Part shown: positions 1-13,024 of the stretch, one piece after another
Layout: each line of letters starts with the position of its first letter
Numbering within the stretch: position 1 is the stretch's first letter
From: Galerina marginata
Taxonomy: Eukaryota > Basidiomycota > Agaricomycetes > Agaricales > Galerinaceae
Assembly (NCBI GenBank): GCA_023014335.1
Contig: JAECYW010000006.1
Location: forward strand, 1,860,001 to 1,924,000
Direction: 5' to 3'
Length of the DNA stretch: 64,000 bases
Notes under the pieces: model-generated
The model's database searches: none
What the model saw: the letters and a program-made list of their open reading frames with translations, nothing else
Told to the model about the DNA's origin: nothing
Translations under genes and position numbers: made by a program

Positions 1-199
<199 letters not shown>

Positions 200-2826
200 T
201 GGAGGAGTGGTGTGCGATAAAACCTGTTCCTTGTGGGTTTTGGGACTGCTATGGGGATTTCGGATCACTTTATATGTTGAACGAGGGAATACATGGGAAC
301 AATGGCGTGCTCAAGAGACATGATTATGATAGATGAAAGCCTCGATCACGCAATCAACTCTCTTTTGGTTCGATTTTGAGGCGTTTGGAAAAGTGATTGC
401 TGCTGCGCTATTTGGTTGGAAGATCCTATGAGATATCTCCCAGGACATCTGAAACGAAGGTAGAATTGGAAGGGGTTTGTTGAGGTAGGTAAGTAATTAC
501 CGAGTTCAGTCAGCGATCCTTGGACGTGGCTCATCATCGGGCTAAAGATAATCTTATCAGCAAAATCACGTGGTATGAATTGGGTGAGTTCCGCAAAGTT
601 CTTGTCAAGCCTTTCAAACTGTTCAACATCGATAGATATCCACGATTCAATGTGAGCACACGAACCTCAAGTGGTGCTTATGTGGATCTCCGTTTTCCAT
701 GTACTGTTATTTCTTGGTTCTTTCTTTCGGTCAGAAATTCAGCGGCTTCCTCGACCCTCTGATTGACCTCACGGACTCAATGTTGGCAAACCATTCTAGG
801 GCTCAAGCTCTGCTGTCACTACTCGGAACGCAGATATAAGACTCCTTCACTACTTTTTTCAGTCGGAACACGGACTCTCAGACTATCTATCCTCGCTCAG
901 GCCTTTCAGGCGCTTCAGCAGCTCTTCAGCCTTCTTTTATTATCCCTTATAGAATGTATACCACATGGACCTTACTTTGCCAGTTCAAGGTTTTGCTTCT
1001 AGGGATAAGGATACGACTAGGTATCTAGAATATACCCGCAGCCCACCAAGAGCTACATATGCCTATTATCGAGCGGTTGTTTACCTTGAAAGTCGTATGC
1101 GGGGGCATAAATTGCAGGCACCATATTAGGACACATCTTCGTCTGTCCTGTCTTTTGTTTCTACAGTCAAAGCGGACGAAGGGCACCTACTGTGTTTTAA
1201 ATTGACGACTCGCCAGCAGGGTTACTCTTCGGCTCGCCTACACCATTACGCCGTCATTTATTCTCCTGTGCCACCTATGCTTTTAACCCTGGCGTACGCT
1301 TTTTAAGAACTTTGTCTCCTTTCAAATCCACGTGAGCCTTCCTGTGAGCCTTGATGTCATTTTTATACTTATGCTCAATTCATTCACAAGCCCTCGGAAA
1401 ACCAGCGCGAACAGTAGTGATTGCGTGCAGTCGGTCCAGCGTATCTACTAAGAGCCTCCAATCTCATGTGTGGATTGTGCTGGATCTATGCAAAATGCCA
1501 CCTGCGGCACCATCGATTCTGCGAGATGGTAGTATTCACTGCTGGTATCCGACCATAATGTTACGGAGTTGCCCATACGAGCATCGGACGGAAGCAAACT
1601 TACATCGAGGTCTAGGTCTAAATGATAAAGGGCTGGAATTGGTTGAAATTTTATCTCCCTTTGCTTGCGTGAGTGTCTGCTCGTTTTTTTTTCATTTCCA
1701 CCTTCTAAATCTGTTCATCCAGCTGCTCTTTCTTCTGGGCAATTTCAGTGACTTAGGGCGTTTGCTTACGCCCTATGACATTTCCCATGCTTAAGAGACT
1801 ATACTCGAATGCATCTGGAGCAAATCTTTCTAGCTGGGCAAAGGGCAGCAATAGGCGACTGGTAGTACTGTTTTTTACTCTTCCATGAGTATAAAAATGA
1901 TACTGGAATGGGGCCCAACTCCCGCATCAAACGGCAGAATTCTGAAGGTATATACGTTGGGCCCAGTGAGAGACTCGTTACAAAGAAACTACGGAACCGC
2001 GTCGAGCAGTATATGTGCTTCTGTCAACTAAACTGATACTCGAGCAGTACAGGAAATTTGTGTATGTACTTTTTTCCCCAATGACTTCCACTCGATTTTA
2101 TTGACTCTCGGCAAAGACGCCGAAAACGCAATTAACACAGCAAAAAAAGCGTCATGACCAGCAGCGTTGGACAGGCTCAACGGAAGTAACATTGCCACAG
2201 CATATGCCCAGCTTGACAGCGACGGAGGACGGGAATGCGACTTCAAGTTGGTTGACGAAGGTACCGTTATAAAACGCATTCCGCGGTCATTCTGCCTTGC
2301 TTTTCATCCCTTCTTTGTCAATTTCTTCGGGAATTCTTGGTTATAATTCTTGTCTTTTCGTGCTGTACGCTTATTAATTTCTTCTTTCTTTCTCTCCGAC
2401 TTTCAGGTTGAATGAGACAGGAGCAAAAATCGGAATTTAGTGCGTGTTACATAATACGCCCGGCGCTTAAAAAGCTTTGTTCCCTCCATTACGGCTTAAC
2501 TTCCAATATTGATACGAAATTCCCATATTCAGGATAATGACAAAATCAGCGACTCCTGCATGATGCACGAAATCGGTACTTGTTGTCCTACCCTGGGCCT
2601 CCGGTGTTCAGAATCTCGGCTCCGGATTGCGGGGGATCGTCAAAATTGTGTACAGTCAAAGGACATTCGGGTGGGTGATTTTCCACTTGTAGAGCTACCA
2701 AGTAGTATTTAGGACAAATGGAGACGTTTACAGCAGGCAGCCCCAAGGGCCAACAAGTAAAGGGAGTTAATAATGCTGCCCTTGCTTCCCCTATGCTCGC
2801 GCGTTGAAACGCCGTTCAATTGTACA
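200..2826. other. Long spacer without a recognisable gene
   Basis: About 2.6 kb between the divergent MET17 start and the hydrophobin 1 promoter. Open frames here (for example 1351-1794 on +, 2028-2279 on -) show no family signature and no convincing splice structure. A short inverted pair, GGGCCCAAC near 1912 and GTTGGGCCC near 1959, is visible. I see nothing else that can be supported. Confidence 0.5.
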
Positions 2827-3060
2827 CTCCACTTGTAAAGCCAGTGGACAGGTATTAGTATTAACTACGCCCCCTGTGACGGCCAATATGACATAGTCCG
2901 TATGTCATGTCCTACCAAATATTGACCATCCGCTTCTCAGGACTGTCGCAATATGACATCGACCCCTCTCCAGCCTCCGTGCTGCTTCTTGCAATGAGGA
3001 TTATTTCGATCGGCAGCGCATTGCCAAGCTCGGAGTTACATATTGACGAGTATAAAGGCA
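2827..3060 (+). promoter_or_regulatory. Hydrophobin 1 promoter with shared blocks and TATA box
   Basis: Three elements precede the hydrophobin 1 ATG at 3107. The first is CTCCACTTGTAAAGCCA (2827-2843), also present upstream of hydrophobin 2. The second is TCTCAGGACTGTCGCA (2935-2950) followed by TGACATCGACCCC (2954-2966), shared with hydrophobins 2 and 3. The third is a TATA box, TATAAAGG, at 3051-3058. The element functions are inferred from conservation. Confidence 0.6.
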
Positions 3061-3106
3061 GCCAGCTTTTTACATCTATCCTACAGGTATCCACCTAGAA
3101 CCCACA

Positions 3107-3720
3107 ATGTTCTCTCGAATTTCTATCGCACTTGCCCTCGCCACTATGACGACTCTTGTAGCTGCTACTTATACCACCACGGTTACCGTAAGCAATATTT
3201 TTTGCCCGGCTCCTATCGCACAAGCATGCTCATGCAACGCTTACGGTGACAATAGCCTTCTCCTGCACCGACATCTGAACCTGCAAACCAGTGCAATTCT
3301 GGAAACCTTCAATGCTGCAATTCAGTGCAATCTGTGGGTCATATCTGTGCAATATACTCTTTTTTCGGAGCTGAAGTATACTGCATTTCAGTCCAGCAGT
3401 TCCGTTGTCGGGCAGTTGCTCAATAGCCTTGGTATTCTCATCGACGGTGGCGAAGCCCTGGTGTGAGTGTCAGCGGTCTTGCACTATACGGATCAGTGTC
3501 CTAACAAGCCATTATACGGATAGAGGTATTACGTGCACGCCTATCGACATTCTAGGACTTTCACAAGGCAGTTGTCATAGTCAGCCTGTCTGTTGCCAAA
3601 ACAATGACTTCGTAAGAGTTTCTCGTGCAGAAATGAAACCAATAAACTGACCATACATGTTCCTTCAACAGCACGGAGTTGTTGCCATTGGATGTGTTCC
3701 TATCAGAGTTAACCTCTAGC
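3107..3720 (+). CDS. Class I hydrophobin 1
   Basis: Five exons (3107-3187, 3256-3333, 3392-3462, 3524-3611, 3673-3720) encode about 121 residues. A signal peptide (residues 1 to about 20) is followed by a short Thr-rich/Pro-Ser linker. The full eight-cysteine pattern C-CC-C-C-CC-C is present: NQC, LQCC, ITC, GSC, PVCC and IGC. Family knowledge: hydrophobins are secreted and self-assemble into amphipathic films on hyphae and fruit bodies. The last three exons have the same sizes (71, 88 and 48 nt) as in hydrophobins 3 and 4, so the genes are duplicates. All cysteines and splice sites are intact and a TATA box lies 56 bp upstream, so it is probably functional. Confidence 0.93.
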
Positions 3721-5333
3721 CCAAATTACGCGCATTGAAGTAGCAGCATGGCCATTTTCATCATTGTCCCATTTACTCATGTAATATGTATGCCCCGCTA
3801 TTCAGTCTCTGAACTAGATCAGTGCCATAATACTTTGAAGCTTGATTTGCAGTCTAAGCTAGCTAACATGTTATGACCAAAACTTCTGTACCCGATTGCG
3901 AGCTCTTCAGATTGGAAATTCGTGCAATCAAGCTCAAGTGGCTATCTGTCAATATTATCAAGTGCAGGTACTGAGCCCCTCTCAGTTAGTTGGAAGTTGT
4001 ACCGTATTTTGTAAAGTTCCGGGTATTTCTCTTCGTTTCGGAGTACCAGAAAGATGTGAATTTTGTGAAACCCTGACCGGCGCTTAATCAGTGGCGGTGC
4101 TACCATTTAGGATACGCCGCCAATTATGTGATGACAGATGACAACATATGACCCGGATGGCCTTTGATTCATAGTATCAATATTGTTTTGTTTTATTTCC
4201 AATATCGCGCCAAACCTCAGAAGTACTAGTGCCTCGTAAGTTTCTTTTGAGTTTTACTTCCTATGCAGTCAACTCGACATCTTCCTTACTGGCCACTGAC
4301 ACCGTAGTCGCCTCTGAAAATGGAAACCATGGTGTTCCAACAGACATTTTGAAAATACGGATCCCTTGCGCTGCATCTAGGGTGCCATAGAGAAACCGTA
4401 GACCTTCCATCTATAATACGTTACTTTGGTTTGATTTAAAGTATCGACTTTAGAAAGGAATGTCGTAAACTGGTCTTTTGGGATGCAAGTCCTTTGGGCC
4501 TTCCAGTAGGAGATGAAAACTGCTTTCTTCATTTCTTTATTTCGTTGAAAGGCGACAAAATGTGTATGATCAAATTTTCCTCCCCTTCGCCGATGACCTC
4601 GGTCGACTGTCAGGTGGATGTGGGCGAATAATTGCCTAAATGCGGCGTGGTCCAAATTTCGAAGACACAGCTGCCAACACAATTACCTGGTTTTCAGTTT
4701 CGTGTACAGCTGACATCCACACATAGGACTCCAAGCTTGTTGGGTGTGAATCTGGCTTAAGTATCTTCGTTCAAGGGGATATCAGATGTATCTTGTGACG
4801 TTCTCCTTCGTTCAGTTGATACGTCTGATATCCCCTTCAACGACGGTACTTGAGCCAGATTTTTGATGTATAATTTATGACTCTCTATCTTATATTTTTC
4901 TCTCTCGGTCTTTGGACTTACTAGTTCGGCGAAAGACGTGGCGGAGATATAAGCGACAAACGTACGGGCGCTTAATTTGCATTCCTCTGCATTAATGCCT
5001 CTCGCTCCATTTCGCCGCCTATTTTATCCAGCGAGTTAGAAAATTAAAATTCTAAAGCTAGGTTGACCATGTAACTTGACGCTACTCTGTGAATTTAGTT
5101 CATCTATCTGGCCATATGACATAGGTGACGCCTGAAGCTGGCACTTGTCGTTGTTCGTAAAATACCCCAGGCTCCACGATTTGATGAAATGACCGAACTG
5201 CGTGTAACCTCAGGGCATTTGGGTAGGTATTTTAGACCGAAAAAGTGGCCGGAAATCTCACAACATTCACTTGGCCTTGCCGCATTCCCTGCCTTCTTTT
5301 TCCATAGGTGCCAAAATGACCATCGATTAGCGA
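3721..5333. other. Hydrophobin 1-2 spacer
   Basis: 1.6 kb without a convincing gene. It contains a long inverted repeat (listed separately), two copies of GGCGCTTAA, and a small cysteine-containing frame at 3896-4087 that vaguely resembles hydrophobin exon 2. A minus-strand frame at 4377-4682 has no recognised similarity. Confidence 0.5.
4749..4861. repeat. Long inverted repeat, MITE-like hairpin
   Basis: Two arms of about 38 nt (4749-4785 and 4824-4861) are reverse complements at roughly 33-34 of 38 positions, separated by a loop of about 38 nt. The outer ends read AATCTGGCTTAAGTA and TACTTGAGCCAGATT. There is no coding potential inside. Its size and structure fit a small MITE or its solo hairpin, but I see no clear target-site duplication. 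Confidence 0.65.
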
Positions 5334-5530
5334 CTCCACTTGTAAAGCCATTTTAATGAAGTGACTATGCTTGCAATAAAGGACGATGATATCGGAAGAC
5401 AAGGCTGCCGCGTCTCAGGACTGTCGCAAAACGACATCGATCCCACTTAACCCCCATGCTGCTTTCCTTTAACGAGGGAAACTTTATGGTCAGCCCTTTT
5501 GGTAAGCTTCGTTTTCTGGCATAAAAGGAA
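5334..5530 (+). promoter_or_regulatory. Hydrophobin 2 promoter with shared blocks and TATA-like box
   Basis: It contains CTCCACTTGTAAAGCCA (5334-5350), identical to the block upstream of hydrophobin 1. TCTCAGGACTGTCGCA (5413-5428) is followed by CGACATCGATCCC, and a TATA-like ATAAAAGG sits at 5521-5528. Order and spacing resemble the hydrophobin 1 promoter. Confidence 0.58.
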
Positions 5531-5579
5531 CTGCCTTTCATTCATTTCAACACAAGAATATCCTTCGAGGCCCGTTACA

Positions 5580-6153
5580 ATGTTCCCCAGAATTCCAATA
5601 CTTCTTGCCCTCACTGCTATGACTACTATTGTGGCTGCTCAGACCACTACAGTCACCTTGTTCGTAAGCCAGATTTTTCGTTTGCACCTATTGCAGAAAC
5701 AGACTAACAAGCTTATTACAGCCTGCGCCTGTATGCACGTCGCCGCCGCTTCCTGAATGCACACCTCTCTGTTGTAACTCGGTGCAATCGGTAGGTCAAT
5801 TTCAACACATCCTACTGCTTATGTGGGCTCATATAATGTTTCAGTCTACCAGTTCCTCTGTCACCCAACTGACGAGTTTACTCGGGGTTTTTATTGACGG
5901 CCAAACCCAAGTGTAAGTGTTTCTAAACTAACAGAGTTCGTACCTTTTAAAAGTTGAATTGTGGACAGGGGTCTTACTTGCAGTCCTCTCCCTCAATTTG
6001 GGGGGAGTTGCAGTTCCCAGCCTGTCTGCTGCATATACAACGACTGGGTACGGGTTTCTCTTCTTTTACAATAATAAATGACTCTGACCTTACATGTCCG
6101 TTCCACAGCAGGGGATAATTGCCATTGGATGCACTCCCTTACGACTCAATTGA
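5580..6153 (+). CDS. Class I hydrophobin 2 with an extra cysteine
   Basis: Five exons (5580-5663, 5722-5790, 5845-5912, 5969-6047, 6109-6153) encode about 114 residues. A signal peptide similar to hydrophobin 1 (MFPRIPILLALTAMTTIVAA) is followed by the hydrophobin core. The second exon differs from its relatives: it has cysteines in PVC and PEC, then CC after only three more residues, so the protein has nine cysteines. The relatives have eight, with six residues between C1 and the CC pair. The remaining cysteines (LTC, GSC, PVCC, IGC) are normal. It is secreted and presumably surface-active; the altered first disulfide region may change pairing. Intron positions match hydrophobin 1. Confidence 0.88.
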
Positions 6154-7140
6154 GCTCATGGGGTAGCAGGCAAGTCGGACCACGCATCATTTTCAGGTTC
6201 AATTCGGACATCTTCCCACCAACTTCAATCTTGTATAATACTGACTGCCAAACAATTCATTGTGAATTATCATTGCATTGTTGAACTTCGGAGTGGCTAC
6301 CTTCAGTAAGTAAGTACTAGTGACCACTGCCTTATGCTGGTACAAAAATCACACTCTACATTAAAAACAAATATCGGGCCCTTTTCTCGTGTGCTGATAT
6401 ATACGGGCATAGATTACTTACTTAGGAACTACTCGATCCCGGCGCTTAACTTTCTCGATGCTCCCATCGGTGGCGGTGCTCCTCGGTGCTTCTGTCAGAA
6501 TATTCTTTCTTTCTTTCCATCTAATACCTCATGGCAGATGAAGCTACCGAAGCGAAAGCCCGGTGTTCTTACTCAAATGCGACGAGCGCCAGATTACTAA
6601 TCCTGTCGAGGATGATTTATTAACCAAGCTTTTAATAATGGCGAGTGCTTTTGTATGGCAATGTAATTGCCTTGTTCGGGTATATTAGGACTCAGTACTC
6701 AACGTTCAACGCTTAACGGTTTAAACAGGCCTTGAGACTCGACATGACACTCATTCGACAGTGGACTCGTGCGTTTCGACGCCACTTCAAATGCTCTCGT
6801 GTCCTCAATGTTCCTCAAGACTGATGGTCATTAGCGTGGATGTAACCTAGAATGACGCTGACGCGGAGGTACGCACTGAGGCTCATCCAAAGAAGATATA
6901 TTAATAGGCGCCTGTTCGTGGAAGTGCCTAGGGGGCTCGAACATTTCATGCCGCCTGTTGCATTTCAGCAGTCATCGCACACGCTTACTCTTTTTACCTC
7001 ACACATCCGGGCGCCGATAGTCACTTACTAAAATACCTTCTGGAAAATTTCCAAAGCTCCTCTGCGCATAAATTAATCATGCCTCCAATGACAGACAACG
7101 ACATCTTTTTATTTGCTTTGCACGGCCTGGGCTCTCGGCT
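6154..7140. other. Hydrophobin 2-3 spacer
   Basis: About 1 kb without a recognisable gene. It carries a further GGCGCTTAA copy (6441-6449). The open frame at 6334-6600 shows no family signature. Confidence 0.45.
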
Positions 7141-7275
7141 TCTCAGGACTGACATTGACTGACATCGACCCCGCCATGTTCTATCTGTTAATGCGGGTTA
7201 TCTCGAAGGCTTTCTTGCAGTGGTTCCGAATAATCAAAATCAACTCCATATTGCCAAGCTCTTCCGGTATAAGAG
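7141..7275 (+). promoter_or_regulatory. Hydrophobin 3 promoter with shared block and TATA-like box
   Basis: TCTCAGGACTGACAT (7141-7155) and TGACATCGACCCC (7160-7172) match the block upstream of hydrophobins 1 and 2. A TATA-like TATAAGAG lies at 7268-7275, 68 bp before the ATG. The second shared block (CTCCACTTGTAAAGCCA) was not found here. Confidence 0.55.
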
Positions 7276-7335
7276 GGAATGGTTTTTTCTGGATTCATAC
7301 CGAGAACCTCCTCCAGACTGAGCGCAGAACTCACA

Positions 7336-7903
7336 ATGCTTTCCCGAGTTGCCATATTTTTCTTCTTCGCTATCCTTGCTATTGCCACCGCAACCACCAC
7401 AGTCACTGTTGCTGTTAGACGTTCTCCTCTAATACCTACACCAAAAGCAGGCTAACGGAGAAATATCAGAGTCCAACAGCGACGTCGATACCTGCCAACC
7501 AATGTAACACTGCGAGCATTCAGTGTTGTAACGCACTACAAGGAGTACGTTGACTCTGATTTATGCGAAAGAACACTCACTTAACCAAAACCAGTCCGGT
7601 AGCTCTGTCGTCGGGCTGTTACTTGACCTTCTCGGAATCGTGATAGATGGTGCCGAGGCCTTAGTGTGAGTTGAACAAAATCATAAAGTCATTGGATTAT
7701 CTGACAGAATTATCAGCGGGATTACCTGCACCCCCATCACCATTCTAGGGATCGGGCAGGGTAAATGCACTGCTCAGCCAGTCTGTTGCCAAAATAACAA
7801 CTTCGTAAGGACTCCCATCCCCTGAAAATGTGACTTACACTTACATACTCGATAGAACGGTTTGATTGCTATTGGATGTGTTCCCATCAATATCAGTCTC
7901 TAA
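7336..7903 (+). CDS. Class I hydrophobin 3
   Basis: Five exons (7336-7413, 7470-7544, 7595-7665, 7717-7804, 7856-7903) encode about 119 residues. A very hydrophobic signal peptide ([19 protein letters not shown]) is followed by eight cysteines in the class I order: NQC, IQCC, ITC, KC, PVCC and IGC. The exon 4 acceptor has two candidates; the one after TATCAG reproduces the VGITC sequence of hydrophobin 1 and was preferred. Exons 3-5 have the same lengths as in hydrophobins 1 and 4. It is secreted and film-forming by family knowledge. No defect was seen. Confidence 0.9.
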
Positions 7904-8669
7904 GTCGTCCTCAAGGCCAGATTAGATGCAAAAGACTTGTAGCCGTATTTCACCACTTTGTCGCGAAGTCCTCGTGTAAACCATATCGGTTAACCTCGAA
8001 GAGTAATTAAACTGTCATTGAATCAACCTTGCCAGCAAGATCAAGGCTCGTTGAACATTCATGGTACAGTTCATCAGAAGTCTTTTGTCAGCCGAGGAGT
8101 CATTTCATTGAGAGGGTCACTTTACAACGTGTTGCTGGAGGGCGTACATGAAAATTTCGAGTCACTTCCCCGGTCGACGGGAAAACGGCTCCGGAGCACC
8201 ATAGATTAGCCTGCATGATAACATTTCTAGATTTTGCTCGCCAAGTTGCGCTGCAGGTAGACATCTTCGTTTGACCTTGGTCAATGCATATGCGTACTGG
8301 AGTGAAATGGCTTTGACACTGTCCGCAGGTCCTCGTGTTGACGAAATTTGAGTGTGAGAAATTGACCCCTGACCCCAACGACGCACGCGCCACCCGGGGC
8401 GTGAATCTGACTTTGAAAATTTCATTCACCCTTTACCCGAACATCTGCACATTTTCTTGTCTTCGTGTTCATCCCCTCCTTGAACGACAATATCCCTTCA
8501 GTTTCCCTTTTCCCTAATACTTAATGTGAGTGTCTTCCTTACTCCACCTCGACGCCGTCTATCTTCTTCATCGTCGCGTTCACCGACGGCGTCCACGAAG
8601 CCCCTTTGTTGTCGCGTTCTTTTCTCGTACCACTTTCGTGGCATAGTCGCTGACTTTTTGCCTTCCAGC
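7904..8669. other. Spacer and beta-tubulin promoter region
   Basis: About 770 bp between hydrophobin 3 and the tubulin ATG. Short overlapping frames on both strands (8018-8517) have no family signature. The pyrimidine-rich stretch at 8500-8650 is typical of a 5' UTR or core promoter of a highly expressed fungal gene. Confidence 0.4.
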
Positions 8670-10589
<1,920 letters not shown>

Positions 10590-11646
10590 ATCCTCGTTTT
10601 CACTTTACGATCTTCTACTTTTTCATTGGTGCATCGTTTTCTCGTCGCCCGACTTGTGGCATTCATACCCTCCTTGTTCATGACCTTACTCTATCAGCAC
10701 GTCTTTGATGAATTCCCAGTTTTCTTTGCCCTTCCTTACTTTCATTGTGGATGTCTGACTAAAATGAAATGACTTCAATGTCTTGATGTGTGTGAATTGA
10801 TCTTGTACTTTGGCAGACATGTGAAGCCGATGAAGTTTTCAGTGTTAACGTAGGGAGGTCAGTCATGGGTCGGCCCCGTTTGAGTTGCGGCATTGCTCAT
10901 GTCTATTCACAGGTGTCAAAATGTTGCTTGGATAAATTTGAAGATCATCGCACCTCTCCTGAATGGGACCGTACACATAGGCTCTTTTTCTAGAATGTTC
11001 AGAAAAGTCGCATCCACTCCGGAAACCATAATCACGTTGAATAAGTATGAGTAGGCCTCGGAACTACCGGTTGCATCCGTTGGTTATTCCACCGCTGTTG
11101 TGGAGTGGGAGACGTCTTGGACAAAAATCTGGTACACAAAGCACATAGACCACTCAGCGGGGTAAGGTATTGTGCTCCGTGTCCGCGATTTTGATTAATT
11201 GTGCCATCATTTTCAGGCCGTCTCGCTTCCTTACTATTCGCGATTGCCGCAAGCTCACCTGACCTCAGTTTTAATAGCTTGCAAGCGCGCGGCGACCTCT
11301 CAAGGTATGTCAGACTGCCTGCTCGCCGTAAAAGTGCTGAAACACTAATGGATATTTGACAGTTATGAGTCCATATTTCGCTATTCTCCAGACTTTGAAC
11401 GTCAGTCCTGCCGAGGTTAATTCGTCGTTATGGCCTGAAGCGCTCGATGTGTCGCGTATTGTGCACCTGTGCCGGGTGTTTGAACACACGGTGTTCCGTT
11501 TCTAGATCGGAAGCGAAAATGTCAAGCTTTTTTGCGAGACAGGAATGCGGGTTTTCATCGCCTCGTTCCATGTGCACCTCCGCCCTTTGAGGCGGATTAA
11601 TGCTGTGGATGAGCAGATGTACAAAGGCCTGAAAACATTCTGGAGG
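10590..11646. other. Spacer between beta-tubulin and hydrophobin 4
   Basis: About 1.05 kb holding the tubulin 3' UTR and the hydrophobin 4 upstream region. No gene, repeat or shared hydrophobin promoter block was recognised. Confidence 0.4.
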
Positions 11647-11654
11647 TATAAAGG
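11647..11654 (+). promoter_or_regulatory. TATA box of hydrophobin 4
   Basis: TATAAAGG lies 95 bp upstream of the ATG at 11742. The context GGTATAAAGG resembles the TATA box of hydrophobin 1. Confidence 0.5.
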
Positions 11655-11741
11655 TCGAGCAATGGACCAGAATATTTTTTTCTTCAGTCGAACAGATTCC
11701 CTTTTGTTCAACTATTCACCGTCTAGTTTTGATTTTGCAAG

Positions 11742-13024
11742 ATGTTTGCTCGTCTGTATACCTCTATCGTCTTTGTCGCCTTGACTTCGACCCTCTTCGC
11801 TGCTGCTAACCCGCCGCAGTACGCACTTAAATTTGTTACTGGCCTTGGTTCCGTCTTAACCCATATTTTTTGGTGCTGTTTATAGGACCACGCCATGTGC
11901 GACCTCGACCGTCGTCTACACGTCGACTCTGACCGCGACCACCACTAAAACTACGACCTACACTTCGACCGTGACTGTCCCAGCTGGCACAACCACCGTG
12001 ACTGTCCCAGTTACCTATACGGCCACCATAACCAAAACTGCGACATCCACTGTGACCGTCCCAGTTACAACGACTGTCCCAGTCACTACCACTGTTACTG
12101 CGACTCTTGTGGGCATAATTTTTTCTTTCTTTTTCCTCAATGTATAGGCTAACGTTGGTCCTCGTCTGATTAGCCTCCCGTGACCACCACTGCCACCGTT
12201 ACCTATACTCCTGTGAGCATTTCACTCCTTTTTCTTTTTGTGTGTACATACGCTGACGGGACTTTGTGTCGTTAGCCTGCTGTTACTGTCACTGCTACGA
12301 CCACCACGACGGTTATCCAGACTCCTGTAAGCCTGAACTTTCTTCTTACTTGCTGCCTGGTATATTCTGACGCCGATGTTGTGTAATTAGCCTCCCACTA
12401 CCACCACTGCTACTGTTACGGTTACTCCTGTATGCATTGTTTTCTTTTTCGTTGTGTATTGTCTTCTGACTCGGTTAATGTTTTACTAGCCCCCTGCTAC
12501 TACGACCGCTGGGCCATCCAACCAGTGCAACACCGGAAGCCTGCAATGCTGTGGGTTTATTTTCAGATGCCTTAAACGTTGAACTCGACTAACTCACTCT
12601 ATTTGATATTCAGGCAACTCTGTCCAACAGGTCAGTAACATTAATTTCTATTCAGCAAAAGGACGCCTAGACTGATCATTCTCATGTCCTCCAGGCAACC
12701 TCGAGCTCTATTAGCGGTCTCTTGGGTCTTCTCGGCATCGTCGCTGGTACTGTTACCGGTCTTGTGTAAGCTTTATTATTGTGTGCTCGCTGAGTACCAC
12801 TGACTCCAAGTGCTTTATAGTGGTGTTACTTGTTCTCCTATCACCATCATCGGCGCTGGTGGCTCGTCTTGCTCTGCTCAACCCGTTTGCTGCACCAACA
12901 ACACCTTCGTGAGTTTTTTCTCTGCAGTTCAGGAAATAGTAAACGCGGAATACTCATGGCTGTTCCATCACGTTAGAATGGTATTGTCGCTCTGGGTTGC
13001 TCGCCCATCAACCTCAACCTCTAA
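11742..13024 (+). CDS. Hydrophobin 4 with long Thr/Val/Pro repeat N-terminus
   Basis: Ten exons (11742-11818, 11886-12108, 12174-12212, 12276-12326, 12391-12429, 12490-12550, 12614-12630, 12695-12765, 12821-12908, 12977-13024) encode about 237 residues. Signal peptide: residues 1 to about 23. Residues 27 to about 100 are Thr/Val-rich with repeated TVTVP units. Three small phase-0 exons follow, each starting with Pro and ending TP. The C-terminal domain has the full class I pattern (NQC, LQCC, VTC, SC, PVCC, LGC), and one extra Cys lies near residue 29 (TTPCATS). The Thr-rich region is probably heavily O-glycosylated, as in SC3-type hydrophobins (inference). The last exon lengths (71, 88, 48) match hydrophobins 1 and 3. 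Confidence 0.9.

Noticed and set aside
1351..1794. 147-codon plus frame near the left side
   Set aside because: No family signature, odd composition and no supporting splice or promoter signals.
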